A stretch of DNA of 64,000 nt, taken from contig JAHFRD010000016.1 of assembly GCA_023258975.1 (NCBI GenBank), positions 1 to 64,000 on the forward strand, in the 5' to 3' direction. The translations under genes were made by a program, and so were the position numbers. Under the pieces are notes generated by a model. It searched no databases, was not told the DNA's origin, and was given only the letters and a program-made list of their open reading frames with translations. Within the stretch, counting starts at the first letter, position 1, and each line of letters opens with the position of its first letter. This DNA comes from Hydrogenophilales bacterium (lineage in GTDB: Bacteria > Pseudomonadota > Gammaproteobacteria > Burkholderiales > Thiobacillaceae). Of this stretch, positions 47,545 to 57,892 are shown in pieces.

Positions 47545-48000
47545 ATGAACCTGATAACCCCCCTACTCAAGCCCGCCAATGTTCAGGCCGAGTGCGAAAC
47601 GACCAGCAAGAAACGCTTGTTCGAACAAGCCGCCCAACTGGTTCAAGCCAGCGACGCCGTTCCCGCCGGCGAGATATTCGAAAGCCTGTTCTCACGCGAA
47701 AAACTCGGCTCCACGGCCCTCGGCTACGGCATCGCCATCCCGCATGGCCGCATCAAGCATCTGAACGAAACCGCCTGTGCATTCCTGAGGCTGAAAACCC
47801 CCATCGATTTCGACGCGCCGGACGGCGAACCGGTCGATCTGGTATTCGTGCTGCTGGCTCCCGCCGCCGCCACCGATGTGCACCTGCAAATCCTCGGGGA
47901 ACTGGCCGCCATGTTCTCGGACGAGGCTTTCCGCGCCAAGCTGCGCAGCGCCTCTGACGCCGCCGCGCTGCATCGCCTGATCACCGAATGGACACCCTGA
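47545..48000 (+). CDS. ptsN: PTS IIA-like nitrogen regulatory protein
   Basis: EIIA-Ntr is the last phosphoacceptor of the nitrogen PTS, affecting potassium transport and nitrogen/carbon signalling. The 151-residue protein has the phosphorylated His in GYGIAIPHGR (about 69). The ATG at 47545 gives the family length; the open frame begins earlier, inside the hpf-ptsN hairpin. It overlaps hprK by 13 bases. Confidence 0.94.
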   Translation: MNLITPLLKPANVQAECETTSKKRLFEQAAQLVQASDAVPAGEIFESLFSREKLGSTALGYGIAIPHGRIKHLNETACAFLRLKTPIDFDAPDGEPVDLVFVLLAPAAATDVHLQILGELAAMFSDEAFRAKLRSASDAAALHRLITEWTP

Positions 48001-48962
48001 ACGAACACATCACCACGCACCATGTCACGGTCGCGGAACTGTTCCGTCAGGCCGGGGAGCGCCTGCGATTGTCCTGGCTTGCCGGTCGGAGCGGCGGCGA
48101 CAAAATGCTCAACTCGGACACGGTGCAGAAACCCACCCTGGCCCTGGTCGGGCACCTGAATTACGTCCACCCCAACCGTGTGCAGGTCATGGGCTGCGCG
48201 GAAATGGACTACCTGCGCCGCCTTTCTCCCTCCGATCTGGCGCTCTCCATCGACAACCTGTTCTCCACCGAACTGGCCGCCGTGGTGGTCGCCAATGGCG
48301 AACCCGTTCCGGACGGCATGATCGCGGCCGCCGAGCGCACCGCCACCCCGCTGTTCACCTCATCCGAGCAAAGCCCGGCCCTGATGCGACTGTTGTCCCA
48401 CATCATGACCCAGGTGCTGGCGCCCTCCACGGTGTTGCACGGGGTGTTTCTGGAAGTTTCCGGCCTGGGTGTGCTGATTACCGGCGACCCCGCCGTGGGA
48501 AAAAGCGAACTGGCTCTGGAACTGATTACCCGCGGCCACCGCCTGGTGGCGGACGACGCGCTGGAAGTGTTCGCCGTCTCGCCCGACACGCTGGAAGGCC
48601 GCTGCCCCACCTTGTTGCAGGATTTCATGGAAGTGCGCGGCCTGGGCGTGCTCAACATCCGCCGCCTGTTCGGCGAAACCGCCGTCAAGCACAAGAAAAA
48701 CCTCAAGCTAATCATCCATCTCAGCCCGGCCGACGATGGCAAGCACCCCTGGCAGGAAATCGACCGCCTCAACATGGCCGCCGGCAGCCGCATCATTCTC
48801 GGCATCGAAGTGGCGGAAGTACGCATTCCCGTCGCCGTCGGCCGCAACCTCGCGGTTCTGGTCGAAGTCGCGGTACGCAATCACACCCTGAAAATGCGCG
48901 GCGTCCACTCCTCGGAAGAATTCGCCGAGCGCCAGCGCATCGCCATCGCGGAATCAGAGTAG
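47988..48962 (+). CDS. hprK: HPr kinase/phosphorylase
   Basis: HprK phosphorylates HPr on a serine and reverses this by phosphorolysis. The 324-residue protein has an N-terminal MurF-like domain, the P-loop GDPAVGKSELAL (about 164-175), the HprK signature LVADDALEVF and EVRGLGVLNIR (about 220). Its TAG stop sits at the start of a REP palindrome. The usual next gene, rapZ, is absent here. Confidence 0.95.
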   Translation: MDTLNEHITTHHVTVAELFRQAGERLRLSWLAGRSGGDKMLNSDTVQKPTLALVGHLNYVHPNRVQVMGCAEMDYLRRLSPSDLALSIDNLFSTELAAVVVANGEPVPDGMIAAAERTATPLFTSSEQSPALMRLLSHIMTQVLAPSTVLHGVFLEVSGLGVLITGDPAVGKSELALELITRGHRLVADDALEVFAVSPDTLEGRCPTLLQDFMEVRGLGVLNIRRLFGETAVKHKKNLKLIIHLSPADDGKHPWQEIDRLNMAAGSRIILGIEVAEVRIPVAVGRNLAVLVEVAVRNHTLKMRGVHSSEEFAERQRIAIAESE

Positions 48963-48981
48963 GCGGCCCGCTCGCGGGCCG
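48960..48981. repeat. REP palindrome at the hprK stop codon
   Basis: CGGCCCGC-TC-GCGGGCCG (48964-48981) is a perfect 8-bp stem. The preceding TAGG contains the hprK stop (48960-48962). It has the same GTAGG-plus-GC-stem design as the palindromes at 20669 and 38628. Confidence 0.7.
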
Positions 48982-49003
48982 ATCCGTGTTTCTTGTGGCG
49001 CCC

Positions 49004-50632
49004 TCACTCCAGCGCATCCACCAGGCGCGCGGCCGCCCGCTCCGACACCACCAGCACCAGCAGCATCATGGCGCGGGTTGCTCCCACGAACAGCTTGCGC
49101 AGAGCCTTCTCGTCCAACGTCTCGAAGTCGATTTCCGCGAACACCACGGCGGCCGCCGACTGGCCCTTGAAACGGTAGACCGTCTCCAGCAGCACATCGC
49201 CCTCGGAAAACAGCGGATGGCCGAGCAGGTCATAGCGGCCGGTGAACGTTCTCAGCGTATGCGGCCCCAGTTGCGTATGGAGAAACAATTGCGACTGCTC
49301 GCGCCCGCGAAAACTCAGCAGCGCCAGATCGTCACGCTTGTAACCGGCGCCGTAGCACAAGCGAATCGCCTCCTTCACCCGTTCCTTCAACTCCGCCGCG
49401 TCGCGGTATACCAGCACCTCCAGCCCGCCCGCGCCGAGCGGCCCGGCCGCCTCGATGTCCGCGTCTTCCGGCAACAATGACCGCAGGAAGCGCACTACCG
49501 GGCGCGGGCTGCGATAGTTGCCGCGCGCGCGCAGCGTGACCCAGCCCGGCAGCGGCACCGGCGGCCTGCCATAGAGATTCTGCAAGGGATCTTCCAGCCA
49601 GAGCAGACGCGCCTCCGGCCGCGCGAGGCGCAGCACCTGATCGCGCCAAGCCTCGGTGAAATCCTGGCCTTCATCGACGATCACGCAATCGAACTCCGCC
49701 GCCACCGGCAAGGCGGCGGCCCGCTCGGCAAGCCGCTCGAAAGCGTCCGGCGCGGTGAAATCGGGCACCTCGCCCCGCGCGCGCAGGCGCTGATCGCACA
49801 GCATGTGGAAGGTGCCCACCCAGCCGCCGGGCGGCGCGATCCGGGAAAAATGATCCGCCAACGGGCGGTTGAAACAGACATAGAGCGGCCGCCCCCCGCG
49901 CGCCAGGGCGGCGCCGAATTCCGCCAGCGCCAGCTGAGTCTTGCCCGAGCCGGCGGTGCCCGTCACCCGCAAGCGATGCGGCGTGAACTCCAGTTGCCGC
50001 GCCCAGTGCGCCAGGCCGCCGGCAACCCGGGTGACCAGGGCGCGCGCGCGGCCAACCAGGGCGCTGACATCGGTTTCCAGTTGCAGCACCCCGCGCAGAA
50101 AACGGTGCACCTCCGTCGCCACTGGCGCCAGTTCGCCGGCGGGGAGGATGGTCTGGATCAGACTCGCCAGTTGCGCCTTGCGCCGCGCGTCGACGATGCG
50201 TTGTGGCGCGAGGCCCGCCGTCTCCACCTGGCGCACCGTGTAATCCGGGCAATACAGCAGATAGTCCACATGCGTGGCCTGGCAGCCGGGGCGCGCATGC
50301 AGTTTGGCGCGCAGGGCGGAAACGGTGCGCGCCAACTGCATCGGTACGCTTTTCTCCTTTTCCGCGTACCGTTTGACCAGGCCCGCCGGGGTCTCAAGCA
50401 GAAAGCCGCTCTTCTGTTCGATCAGCAGCACATCGCCGGCCTGATTGACCACCACGAAGTCGATCTCGCCATACACCGAGAAACCGTGTTCCAGATGCGT
50501 CCAGTGCACCGCATGGTAAATGGTGTAAGCATCCGGCAACGCCGCGGCCAGACTGGCCAGGGTCTCGATCTCGCGCGCCGCCGCACCGGTCACCCGCAGC
50601 GCCCGCCAGCCATCGGGAAGAATGTTCGCCAT
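49004..50632 (-). CDS. NERD-domain superfamily 1 helicase-like protein
   Basis: The 542-residue protein joins an N-terminal nuclease-related (NERD) domain to a UvrD-like ATPase. The NERD domain has YGEIDFVVVNQAGDVLLIEQ (about 53-72), with the Asp and ExK of the nuclease fold. The ATPase has Walker A TGTAGSGKTQ (about 225), Walker B VIVDEGQDF and the C-terminal RFKGQSAAAVVFAEID and VGATRAM motifs. Such fusions are linked to DNA repair or defence, but this type is not characterised. The ATG at 50632 is preferred to the GTG at 50638. The gene replaces rapZ downstream of hprK and is convergent with it. Confidence 0.82.
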   Translation of the reverse strand: MANILPDGWRALRVTGAAAREIETLASLAAALPDAYTIYHAVHWTHLEHGFSVYGEIDFVVVNQAGDVLLIEQKSGFLLETPAGLVKRYAEKEKSVPMQLARTVSALRAKLHARPGCQATHVDYLLYCPDYTVRQVETAGLAPQRIVDARRKAQLASLIQTILPAGELAPVATEVHRFLRGVLQLETDVSALVGRARALVTRVAGGLAHWARQLEFTPHRLRVTGTAGSGKTQLALAEFGAALARGGRPLYVCFNRPLADHFSRIAPPGGWVGTFHMLCDQRLRARGEVPDFTAPDAFERLAERAAALPVAAEFDCVIVDEGQDFTEAWRDQVLRLARPEARLLWLEDPLQNLYGRPPVPLPGWVTLRARGNYRSPRPVVRFLRSLLPEDADIEAAGPLGAGGLEVLVYRDAAELKERVKEAIRLCYGAGYKRDDLALLSFRGREQSQLFLHTQLGPHTLRTFTGRYDLLGHPLFSEGDVLLETVYRFKGQSAAAVVFAEIDFETLDEKALRKLFVGATRAMMLLVLVVSERAAARLVDALE

Positions 50633-50656
50633 GCACACACCCCTCGGGGTTTCTCG

Positions 50657-50813
50657 TCACGGGCGAGGATAAACCTGGAAACGGCGGTTGTGGTCGGCCT
50701 GAAGGGTGACGTCGTGGCGGCGGGTTCCTCTCGGCGATGAGGGTGCCGATCGCGCCAAGGCCAGCGCGAGGCCGCGCGCGGTTGAAGATGAGGCGGTAAC
50801 GGCTTCGGTTCAT
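50657..50813 (-). pseudogene. Remnant of a TpsA (filamentous hemagglutinin-type) exoprotein start
   Basis: The frame opening at 50813 begins MNRSRYRLIFNRAR, which matches the extended signal peptide region (ESPR) that starts two-partner-secreted exoproteins. After this the sequence leaves the family. One frame runs into the helicase gene, while the frame after a CG-dinucleotide shift reads GLALALARSA and stops at 50657. The several thousand residues expected of a TpsA are absent. Its ATG overlaps the stop of the HlyC-like gene (ATGA), so the order is that of a TPS operon. I read it as the 5' scar of a deleted tpsA gene. Confidence 0.6.
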
Positions 50814-51361
50814 GGGTTTCCCCGTGGGTGGCTTGTGGTTGGCGCGGGGTGGGCCGGCACCGGGTTGCGCTCGAACCAGAAGCGGGCTTCCTCGGGCAGG
50901 ACGGCGATGCCGCGAAAGGTCTTGATCCGCATCCCCCTCTCCTCACCCCGGCGGTAGAGCGCGCGCGCCCAGCGGTTGGCGAACAGATACCTTTCCAGTA
51001 GCCGACTCATGGCCCGACTGTGGCCGAACGGCGCCACCCAATCGAGTATCCACATGCGTTCGCCGCTGTCCCAGTCGGTCTCGGGCATGCAGATCGGCGG
51101 GTTGCTCAGGTAGCGCTGTTCGGCTTCCAGGCCGAGATTCGCCCACGAGAGGTAGAAAACGGGTTGCCCGGCTTCCGCCACCAGGATGAATTGCCGCCGT
51201 TTCAGCGCCGGCAGCAGCAACGCGGGGAGGGTGTGCAGGGGCATCTCGCGATGTTCCCGAGAGTGCATCCAGAGCCACACGGCGGAACCCAGCGCGGCGG
51301 CTTCATCCCAGCTTTGTTCGAGAAGGCCGGGGGCGATGATTTCGTATCGGTCGTAGCGCAT
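50810..51361 (-). CDS. HlyC-like toxin-activating lysine acyltransferase
   Basis: HlyC-type enzymes transfer a fatty acyl chain from acyl-ACP to internal lysines of a protoxin in the cytoplasm. The 183-residue product aligns along its length by eye. The catalytic His is in WLWMHSREHREMP (H37), the SWANLGLEAEQRYL block follows, and the Asp is in WILDWVAPFG (D107), equivalent to HlyC His23 and Asp92. No intact RTX toxin or exoprotein gene lies nearby. Instead it sits between the remnants of tpsB and tpsA, so its substrate gene appears lost. The open frame itself looks intact. Confidence 0.85.
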   Translation of the reverse strand: MRYDRYEIIAPGLLEQSWDEAAALGSAVWLWMHSREHREMPLHTLPALLLPALKRRQFILVAEAGQPVFYLSWANLGLEAEQRYLSNPPICMPETDWDSGERMWILDWVAPFGHSRAMSRLLERYLFANRWARALYRRGEERGMRIKTFRGIAVLPEEARFWFERNPVPAHPAPTTSHPRGNP

Positions 51362-51370
51362 GGCCGGCGT

Positions 51371-51637
51371 TCAGAAGGATCCGTCGAGGTTGAATCCCAG
51401 GACGCGCGCCGCCGTCCGCAACGCCTGGCGCGCTCGCTCGCGTTCCTGCTGGCGTAGCTGTTCCCGCGTCGCCAGGGTTTGCGAGAAATCCTCCGCCAGG
51501 CCGGGGCTGGACATGGGCAGCAGCAGCCCCAACACCCAGGCTGGGCCGTGGAAACGTCGATCAGATTGTTTGCGTGGCGAAGCGCCGGCTACCGCGCCCA
51601 GCGCCACCCGCAGATGCGAGGCGGTGTGGTTTTCCAT
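51371..51637 (-). pseudogene. Probable internal-deletion remnant of a TpsB (ShlB/FhaC-type) outer-membrane transporter
   Basis: The 88-residue frame has a basic N-region and a signal-like segment (WVLGLLLPMSSPGLAED). A Gln/Glu/Arg-rich helix of the kind that starts ShlB/FhaC proteins follows (REQLRQQERERARQAL). It ends in RVLGFNLDGSF, which looks like the last beta strand with terminal Phe of an outer-membrane barrel. About 450 residues of POTRA and barrel would be missing between these. The reading is an inference; a short unrelated exported protein is the alternative. It lies nine bases upstream of the acyltransferase gene on the same strand. Confidence 0.45.
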
Positions 51638-51780
51638 GTTGCTTGAACCTTCCCGGGATCATGTTTTTTATTGGCCTTGCCACGCGGGGTGGGTGCTTCG
51701 ATGGCATCTCCCCCGCGTTTCCACAACTTGCCGCAAATTACGACTTCATACGACTTCACCGCCCCATACCGGGCGAACGT

Positions 51781-53061
51781 CTATCTGAACTGGTGCAACG
51801 CCTGTCCCAGCATTTCCGGGGTGACCAGGGTGATGCCCTTGCCGGTGACGTGGAAGTGTTTTTCGTCTTCCGCGCGGTTGACGCCGATGCTCACCCCCGG
51901 GGGAATCTGACAGCCCCGGTCGATGACCACCTGTTTGAGGATGGCGCCTTCGCCGATGGTCACGTCGGGCAGTACCACGGCTTCTTCCAGGTAGGCGCCT
52001 TCCTTGACCATGACGTTGGAGAACAGCACGGAACGGCGCACCGTGGCGCCGCTGATGATGCAGCCGCCGGAGACCATGGAGTCGACCGCCTGGCCGCGCC
52101 GGTTGTCTTCGTCGAACACGAATTTGGCGGGCGGCAACTGTTCCTGATAGGTCCAGATCGGCCAGTCCTTGTCGTAGAGGTTGAGTTCCGGGGTGATGCG
52201 CGCCAGATCCAGGTTGGCTTCCCAGTAGGCATCGACGGTTCCCACATCGCGCCAGTAGGGTTCCTCGTCTTCGCGGCGCACACAGCTTTCGGTGAAGCTG
52301 TGGGCATAGACGCGGTAACCGGTCTGGATCAGGTGCGGGATGATGTCCTTGCCGAAGTCGTGCTCGGAGTGGCTGTCATCGGCGTCGCGCATCAATTGCT
52401 CGAACAGGAAGGCGGCGTTGAACACGTAGATGCCCATCGAGCACAGCGAGACATCCGGGTTGTCCGGCATGGCCGGCGGGTTCGCGGGTTTTTCCGCGAA
52501 TTCGACCACGCGGCCTTCGTCATCGACCGCCATCACGCCGAAAGAGGAGGCCTCGGCGATCGGCACTTCGATGCAGGCCACGGTCATGTCGGCCTCGTTG
52601 CGCACATGGCTGGCGATCATCTCGCCGTAGTCCATCTTGTAGATGTGGTCGCCGGCCAGGATCAATACATATTCCGGCTTGTAGACGCGCAGGATGTCGA
52701 GGTTCTGATAGATCGCGTCGGTGGTGCCCTTGTACCAGGAGTCTTCCGCCACCCGTTGCTGCGCCGGCAGAAGATCGACGAACTCGTTGAACTCGCCGCG
52801 CAGGAAGCCCCAGCCGCGCTGGATGTGCTTGATCAGGCTGTGCGATTTGTATTGGGTGACCACGCCGATGCGGCGTATGCCCGAGTTCATGCAGTTCGAC
52901 AGCGGGAAATCGACGATGCGGAACTTGCCGCCGAATGGAACTCCGGGCTTGGCGCGCCAGTCGGTCAGTTGTTTCAGGCGACTGCCGCGCCCTCCGGCAA
53001 GGATCAGCGCGACGGTGTTTTTGGTCAGCAAGCTGACGAAACGTGGATATTCCTTGACCAT
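51781..53061 (-). CDS. glgC: Glucose-1-phosphate adenylyltransferase
   Basis: GlgC makes ADP-glucose, the committed step of glycogen synthesis. The 426-residue protein has the nucleotide motif [15 protein letters not shown] near residue 20, the [19 protein letters not shown] segment, the substrate motif [11 protein letters not shown] and a C-terminal left-handed beta-helix domain. The ATG at 53061 is preceded by GGGGGA. It is divergent from glgB across a 114-base spacer with a TATGAT-like -10 (53104-53099) on the glgC side. Confidence 0.96.
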   Translation of the reverse strand: MVKEYPRFVSLLTKNTVALILAGGRGSRLKQLTDWRAKPGVPFGGKFRIVDFPLSNCMNSGIRRIGVVTQYKSHSLIKHIQRGWGFLRGEFNEFVDLLPAQQRVAEDSWYKGTTDAIYQNLDILRVYKPEYVLILAGDHIYKMDYGEMIASHVRNEADMTVACIEVPIAEASSFGVMAVDDEGRVVEFAEKPANPPAMPDNPDVSLCSMGIYVFNAAFLFEQLMRDADDSHSEHDFGKDIIPHLIQTGYRVYAHSFTESCVRREDEEPYWRDVGTVDAYWEANLDLARITPELNLYDKDWPIWTYQEQLPPAKFVFDEDNRRGQAVDSMVSGGCIISGATVRRSVLFSNVMVKEGAYLEEAVVLPDVTIGEGAILKQVVIDRGCQIPPGVSIGVNRAEDEKHFHVTGKGITLVTPEMLGQALHQFR

Positions 53062-53175
53062 GTTTTCCCCCAGATAATCCGTTGAAACATTCGCGCCAAT
53101 CATAACCGATAGCGTTATCCTGATTCCGTATCCGGTCGGGTTTATCCGGCCCTCCACTCCTCAAGACAGCACATC

Positions 53176-55335
53176 ATGCCCCTCGCCATCGAACGTTTGA
53201 TCTCCGCCCGCCACCACGACCCCTTCGCCGTCCTGGGACTGCATCGCGACCATGACACCTGGCTGGCGCGGGCTTTCCGCCCCGCCGCCACGCGCGTCTC
53301 CCTATTGCTGGCCGAAGGCGCCGAGGAGATGCGGCGGGTCGATCCGCGCGGTCTCTTCGAGTGGCGGGGCGAGCATCCGCCGGCGCGCCCCTGGCGGCTT
53401 GTGATCGAGGAAGACGGGACGACCTTCGAGATCGTCGATCCCTACGCCTTCGAGCCCAGCCTCACGGATCAGGAGATGTATCTGTTCAACGAGGGGCGCC
53501 TGCTGGAAGCCTGGAATACGTTCGGCGCGCGGCCCATGCAACAACTCGGCGTGGACGGGGTGCGTTTCGCGGTGTGGGCGCCGAATGCGGAGCGGGTTTC
53601 CATCGTGGGCAATTTCAACAACTGGGATGGCCGCGTGCACCCGATGCGCGCACGCGGCGGTTCCGGCATCTGGGAGCTGTTCATCCCCGGCCTGGTGCCC
53701 GGCGATCTCTACCGCCTGGAATTGCGCAACCGCGCCAGCGGCGAGATTCTGGTCAAGGCCGATCCCTTCGCCCAGGGCTTTGAGCTCCGCCCCGGCAGCG
53801 CCGCCGTGGTGGTGCGGCCGGCGGGACATGCCTGGAACGATGACGCATGGTTGCAAGCTCGTGCCCAGCGCGACTGGCTGCACGAGCCGATGAACCTCTA
53901 CGAGATGCACGCCGGTTCGTGGAGACGCGACGCGGATGGCCGCTTCCACACCTGGCCGGAATTGACCGAATCGCTGGTGCCTTACGTGGCCGACATGGGT
54001 TACACGCACATCGAACTGATGCCGATCACCGAACATCCGCTGGATGAATCCTGGGGCTATCAGACCACCGGCTATTTCGCGCCCACTTCGCGCCTGGGCA
54101 GCGCCGACCAGTTCCGCGCCTTCGTCGATGCCTGCCACCAGGCCGGCATCGGCGTCATTCTCGACTGGGTGCCGGGCCATTTCCCGATGGACGCCTGGGC
54201 GCTCGCCCGCTTCGACGGCACCGCCCTGTTCGAGCATGCAGACCCGCGCATGGGCGTGCACCAGGACTGGGGCACGCACATCTTCAATTACGGCCGCGCC
54301 GAGGTGAAAGGCTTTCTGCTCGCCAGCGCGCACTACTGGCTGGATCAGTTCCATCTGGACGGCCTGCGCGTGGACGCGGTCGCGTCCATGCTCTATCTCG
54401 ATTACTCGCGCAAAGCGGGCGAGTGGCTGCCCAACAAATTCGGTGGCCGCGAAAACCTGGATGCCATCGAATTCCTGCGCGAAATGAACGCGATGGTGCA
54501 TGAACGCTTCCCCGGCGCGCTGACCATCGCCGAGGAATCGACCGCCTGGCCGATGGTTTCGCGCCCGGTCTATCTGGGCGGCCTCGGCTTTTCCATGAAA
54601 TGGAACATGGGCTGGATGAACGACACCCTCGACTACATCGAGCAAGACCCGGTGTATCGCCGTTTCCACCACAACAGCCTCACCTTCGGCCAGCTTTACG
54701 CCTACACGGAAAACTTCGTCCTGCCCTTCTCCCACGACGAAGTGGTGCACGGCAAGAAATCGCTGCTGGGCAAGATGCCGGGCGATGCCTGGCAACAGTT
54801 CGCCAACCTGCGCCTGCTGCTCACCTATCAACTCACCAGCCCCGGCAAGAAACTCAACTTCATGGGCAACGAAATCGGCCAGGGCCGCGAGTGGTCGGAG
54901 AAATGGGGGCTGGACTGGAACCTGCTGGAAATCGGCTGGCATGCCGGCGTGAAACGCTGCCTGCGCGACCTCAACCATCTCTACCGCGACCTGCCGCCCC
55001 TGCACGAACTGGACTTCTATTCCGATGGCTTCGCCTGGATCGACTGCCACGACGCCGACCAGTCCATCCTCAGTTTCCAGCGCCGCGACCAGCGGGGCCG
55101 CGCGGTCATCGTCGCCCTCAACTTCACTCCGGTGCCGCGCGAGGGCTACCGCATCGGCGCCCCCGCCGCCGGGTTCTGGCGGGAAATCTTCAACAGCGAC
55201 TCCGCCTTCTACGGTGGCGGCAACCTGGGCAACGGCGCCGGCCTGATGACGGAAGAACAGGCCTGGATGGGCTATCCTCAGTCCCTCGTCATCACCCTGC
55301 CGCCACTGGCGGGGGTGGTGCTGTATCAGGATTGA
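53176..55335 (+). CDS. glgB: 1,4-alpha-glucan branching enzyme
   Basis: GlgB introduces alpha-1,6 branches in glycogen. The 719-residue protein has an N-terminal branching-enzyme domain ([15 protein letters not shown]), a CBM48 domain ([19 protein letters not shown], about 130) and a GH13 barrel. Conserved regions include the catalytic Asp in [15 protein letters not shown], the Glu in [10 protein letters not shown] and the Asp in [14 protein letters not shown]-terminal beta-sandwich follows. It is divergent from glgC, so both are likely controlled together. Confidence 0.97.
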   Translation: MPLAIERLISARHHDPFAVLGLHRDHDTWLARAFRPAATRVSLLLAEGAEEMRRVDPRGLFEWRGEHPPARPWRLVIEEDGTTFEIVDPYAFEPSLTDQEMYLFNEGRLLEAWNTFGARPMQQLGVDGVRFAVWAPNAERVSIVGNFNNWDGRVHPMRARGGSGIWELFIPGLVPGDLYRLELRNRASGEILVKADPFAQGFELRPGSAAVVVRPAGHAWNDDAWLQARAQRDWLHEPMNLYEMHAGSWRRDADGRFHTWPELTESLVPYVADMGYTHIELMPITEHPLDESWGYQTTGYFAPTSRLGSADQFRAFVDACHQAGIGVILDWVPGHFPMDAWALARFDGTALFEHADPRMGVHQDWGTHIFNYGRAEVKGFLLASAHYWLDQFHLDGLRVDAVASMLYLDYSRKAGEWLPNKFGGRENLDAIEFLREMNAMVHERFPGALTIAEESTAWPMVSRPVYLGGLGFSMKWNMGWMNDTLDYIEQDPVYRRFHHNSLTFGQLYAYTENFVLPFSHDEVVHGKKSLLGKMPGDAWQQFANLRLLLTYQLTSPGKKLNFMGNEIGQGREWSEKWGLDWNLLEIGWHAGVKRCLRDLNHLYRDLPPLHELDFYSDGFAWIDCHDADQSILSFQRRDQRGRAVIVALNFTPVPREGYRIGAPAAGFWREIFNSDSAFYGGGNLGNGAGLMTEEQAWMGYPQSLVITLPPLAGVVLYQD

Positions 55336-55545
55336 ACCTCTCAAGAAACACATCGTAACCAATTGATTGGAATTGAATATTTCGCGCACACTTGTAGCGT
55401 GGGCTTCTTCGGCGCGATTTTCGGCGGCGGGCCGATTACTTCGCCAACAACAGCCGTTGACCGCTCCTTAGCCCTTGTGGGGTCGCATGAATACAAGCGT
55501 CAGCCTCTTCGATCACGCTCGCCACTGGGTGAGCCCACCGCGCCC
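55336..55545. other. Intergenic region between glgB and mntA-like gene
   Basis: The 210 bases contain a TGTAGCGTGGGCTTC motif at 55391, related to the window's other TGTAGCG repeats, and no credible gene. The continuing open frame upstream of the MntA start reads through this repeat-like segment. Confidence 0.4.
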
Positions 55546-55848
55546 ATGAAAACAACCTTGAGTCTGGACCAGGCCACCCTGGCGCGCTTCTGCGGCCAAC
55601 ATGCCATTCGCCGACTTGCCTTGTTTGGTTCCGTGCTGAAAGGCGCGAACCGACCGGATAGCGACGTGGATTTTCTGGTCGAGTTCGATCCCGGCGAGGA
55701 ACCGGGATTGCTGGCCTTGGCGGCGATGGAGTCCGAGCTATCCACCCTTCTCGACGGCCGTCCCGTGGATTTGCGCACTGTGCGGGATATTTCCCACCAC
55801 TTCCGTGACGAAGTGGCGCGCACGGCGGAAGTGCAATATGCACGTTGA
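55546..55848 (+). CDS. MntA-like nucleotidyltransferase antitoxin
   Basis: MntA AMPylates a tyrosine of the HepT toxin to silence it. The 100-residue minimal nucleotidyltransferase has the motif LFGSVLKGANRPDSDVDFLV (about 28-47), with the GSxxxG and paired Asp residues that hold metal and nucleotide. It overlaps the next gene by 11 bases, the typical MntA-HepT arrangement. Confidence 0.88.
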   Translation: MKTTLSLDQATLARFCGQHAIRRLALFGSVLKGANRPDSDVDFLVEFDPGEEPGLLALAAMESELSTLLDGRPVDLRTVRDISHHFRDEVARTAEVQYAR

Positions 55849-56188
55849 GGATCGGGTGCGGGTACTTCACATGATCGAGGCGGCGGAGTCCGTTCTGGAG
55901 TTCATGGCTGATCGACCCCGTGCCGATCTGGATCGCGACCGCATGTTGCTGTTTGCCTTGTTACGCGCGATCGAGGTGGTTGGTGAAGCGGCGGGCAAGG
56001 TATCCGAGGATACCCGCGCCAGGCATCCGGACATTCCCTGGACTGCCATCGTCGGAATGCGCAATCGCCTGATCCACGGTTATTTCGACATCGACACGGA
56101 CATCGTCTGGAAAACGGTCTCCCAGGAAATCCCTTTATTGCTGACCCGGCTACGCGCCGTGGCCACTATCGGCCGAGACGGCCGCTGA
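55838..56188 (+). CDS. HepT-like RNase toxin
   Basis: HepT is a HEPN-type ribonuclease that halts growth when released from its antitoxin. The 116-residue helical protein has the catalytic Rx4HxY motif in [10 protein letters not shown] (about 79-88), together with [13 protein letters not shown]. The ATG at 55838 gives an 11-base overlap with the antitoxin gene. The next gene is pgi, 35 bases away. Confidence 0.88.
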   Translation: MHVEDRVRVLHMIEAAESVLEFMADRPRADLDRDRMLLFALLRAIEVVGEAAGKVSEDTRARHPDIPWTAIVGMRNRLIHGYFDIDTDIVWKTVSQEIPLLLTRLRAVATIGRDGR

Positions 56189-56223
56189 ACCCTTTTCTCC
56201 AAGCCATACACCCCCTCACCACC

Positions 56224-57885
56224 ATGCCCTCTCCCACCCAAACCGCCGCCTGGCAAGCCCTGAAAGAAGAACGCCGCGCCTGGAATGCCTTGCATCTGCG
56301 CGAACTGTTCGCCGGGGACAAGAAACGTTTCGAGCGTTTCTCCCTGCAACTGGACGACCTGTTGCTGGATTACTCGAAGAACCTGATCCGCCCGAAAACC
56401 CTGAAGCTGCTGCTCGAACTGGCGCGGGAAACCGGCGTGGAAACCCTGCGCGACGCGATGTTCGCCGGAGAAAAAATCAACCTCACCGAAGGTCGCGCGG
56501 TGCTGCACACCGCGCTGCGCAATCGTTCCGAACAGCCGGTCATGGTCGATGGCCGCGATGTGATGCCCGAGGTGCGCGCCGTGCTGGCCCGCATGCGCGG
56601 CTTCGCCGACAAGGTGCGCACCGGCAAATGGAAGGGCTTTGCGGCGAAAGGCGGCGGCAAGGCCATCACCGACGTGGTCAATATCGGCATCGGCGGTTCC
56701 GACCTCGGCCCGGCGATGGTCTGCCTGGCGCTAAAGCCATACGGAGGCAATATCCGCACGCATTTCGTCTCCAACGTCGACCCCAGCCATCTGATCGACA
56801 CCCTGGAAGACCTGGATCCGGCCACCACCCTGTTCATCATCGCCTCGAAGACCTTCACCACGCAGGAAACCCTGCTCAACGCCGAAGCCGCGCGCGCCTG
56901 GTGCCTGGCCGGCGCGAAGGATGCGCGCGCGGTGGCCAGACACTTCGTCGCCGTCTCCACCAATGCGGAAGCGGTGACCGCCTTCGGCATCGACCCGGCC
57001 AACATGTTCGGCTTCTGGGACTGGGTCGGCGGGCGGTATTCCCTGTGGAGCGCGATCGGCCTACCCATCGCCCTGTATGTCGGACAGGACTGCTTCGAGG
57101 AACTCCTGGCCGGCGCCCACGACATGGACGAACACTTCCGCACCGCGCCCTTGAGCGAAAACATGCCCGTACTCATGGCCCTGCTGGGCCTCTGGTACAA
57201 CAACTTCTGGGACGCGCAGAGCTACGCCGTGCTGCCCTATGAACAGCGTTTGAGCCGCTTCCCCGCCTATCTCCAGCAACTCGACATGGAGAGCAACGGC
57301 AAGGGCGTGATGCGCGACGGCAAGGCGGTGAAGGTTTCCAGCGGCCCGGCGCTGTTCGGCGAACCGGGCACCAACGGCCAGCACGCCTTCTACCAACTCA
57401 TCCACCAGGGCACCAAGCTGATTCCCTGCGATTTCCTGGCGGCCGCCGAGTCGCACAATGACCTCATTGGCCAACACGGTGGCCAACACGCCGTGCTGCT
57501 GTCCAACTTCCTGGCCCAGAGCGAAGCCCTGATGCGCGGCAAAACCGCTGCCGAAGTCGAAAGCGAACTGGCCGCCGCCGGCCTGGGCAAGCGCGAAATC
57601 AAGGCCCTGCTGCCGCACAAGGTGTTTCCCGGCAACCGCCCCACCAACACCCTGCTCTACCGCAAGCTGACACCGCGCACCCTGGGCCGTCTGATCGCGC
57701 TCTACGAGCACAAGGTCTTCGCGCAGGGCGCGATCTGGAACGTGAATTCCTACGACCAATGGGGCGTGGAACTGGGCAAGCAACTGGCCAAGGCCATCCT
57801 GCCCGAACTCACCGGCGGCAAGGCGACGAGCAAGCACGACGCCTCGACCAGCGCGCTGATCGCGCGGCTGCGCGCGCGCGAATAA
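56224..57885 (+). CDS. pgi: Glucose-6-phosphate isomerase
   Basis: Pgi interconverts glucose 6-phosphate and fructose 6-phosphate, linking the glg genes to glycolysis. The 553-residue protein has family motifs [13 protein letters not shown] (about 155-167), [30 protein letters not shown] and the C-terminal [13 protein letters not shown]. It ends in an Arg-rich tail and is followed by a palindromic repeat. Confidence 0.97.
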   Translation: MPSPTQTAAWQALKEERRAWNALHLRELFAGDKKRFERFSLQLDDLLLDYSKNLIRPKTLKLLLELARETGVETLRDAMFAGEKINLTEGRAVLHTALRNRSEQPVMVDGRDVMPEVRAVLARMRGFADKVRTGKWKGFAAKGGGKAITDVVNIGIGGSDLGPAMVCLALKPYGGNIRTHFVSNVDPSHLIDTLEDLDPATTLFIIASKTFTTQETLLNAEAARAWCLAGAKDARAVARHFVAVSTNAEAVTAFGIDPANMFGFWDWVGGRYSLWSAIGLPIALYVGQDCFEELLAGAHDMDEHFRTAPLSENMPVLMALLGLWYNNFWDAQSYAVLPYEQRLSRFPAYLQQLDMESNGKGVMRDGKAVKVSSGPALFGEPGTNGQHAFYQLIHQGTKLIPCDFLAAAESHNDLIGQHGGQHAVLLSNFLAQSEALMRGKTAAEVESELAAAGLGKREIKALLPHKVFPGNRPTNTLLYRKLTPRTLGRLIALYEHKVFAQGAIWNVNSYDQWGVELGKQLAKAILPELTGGKATSKHDASTSALIARLRARE

Positions 57886-57892
57886 AGCACAG

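Noticed and set aside
50394-50656. Continuation of the ESPR frame into the helicase gene
   Set aside because: It overlaps the NERD helicase in another frame and loses all resemblance to TpsA after about 14 residues.
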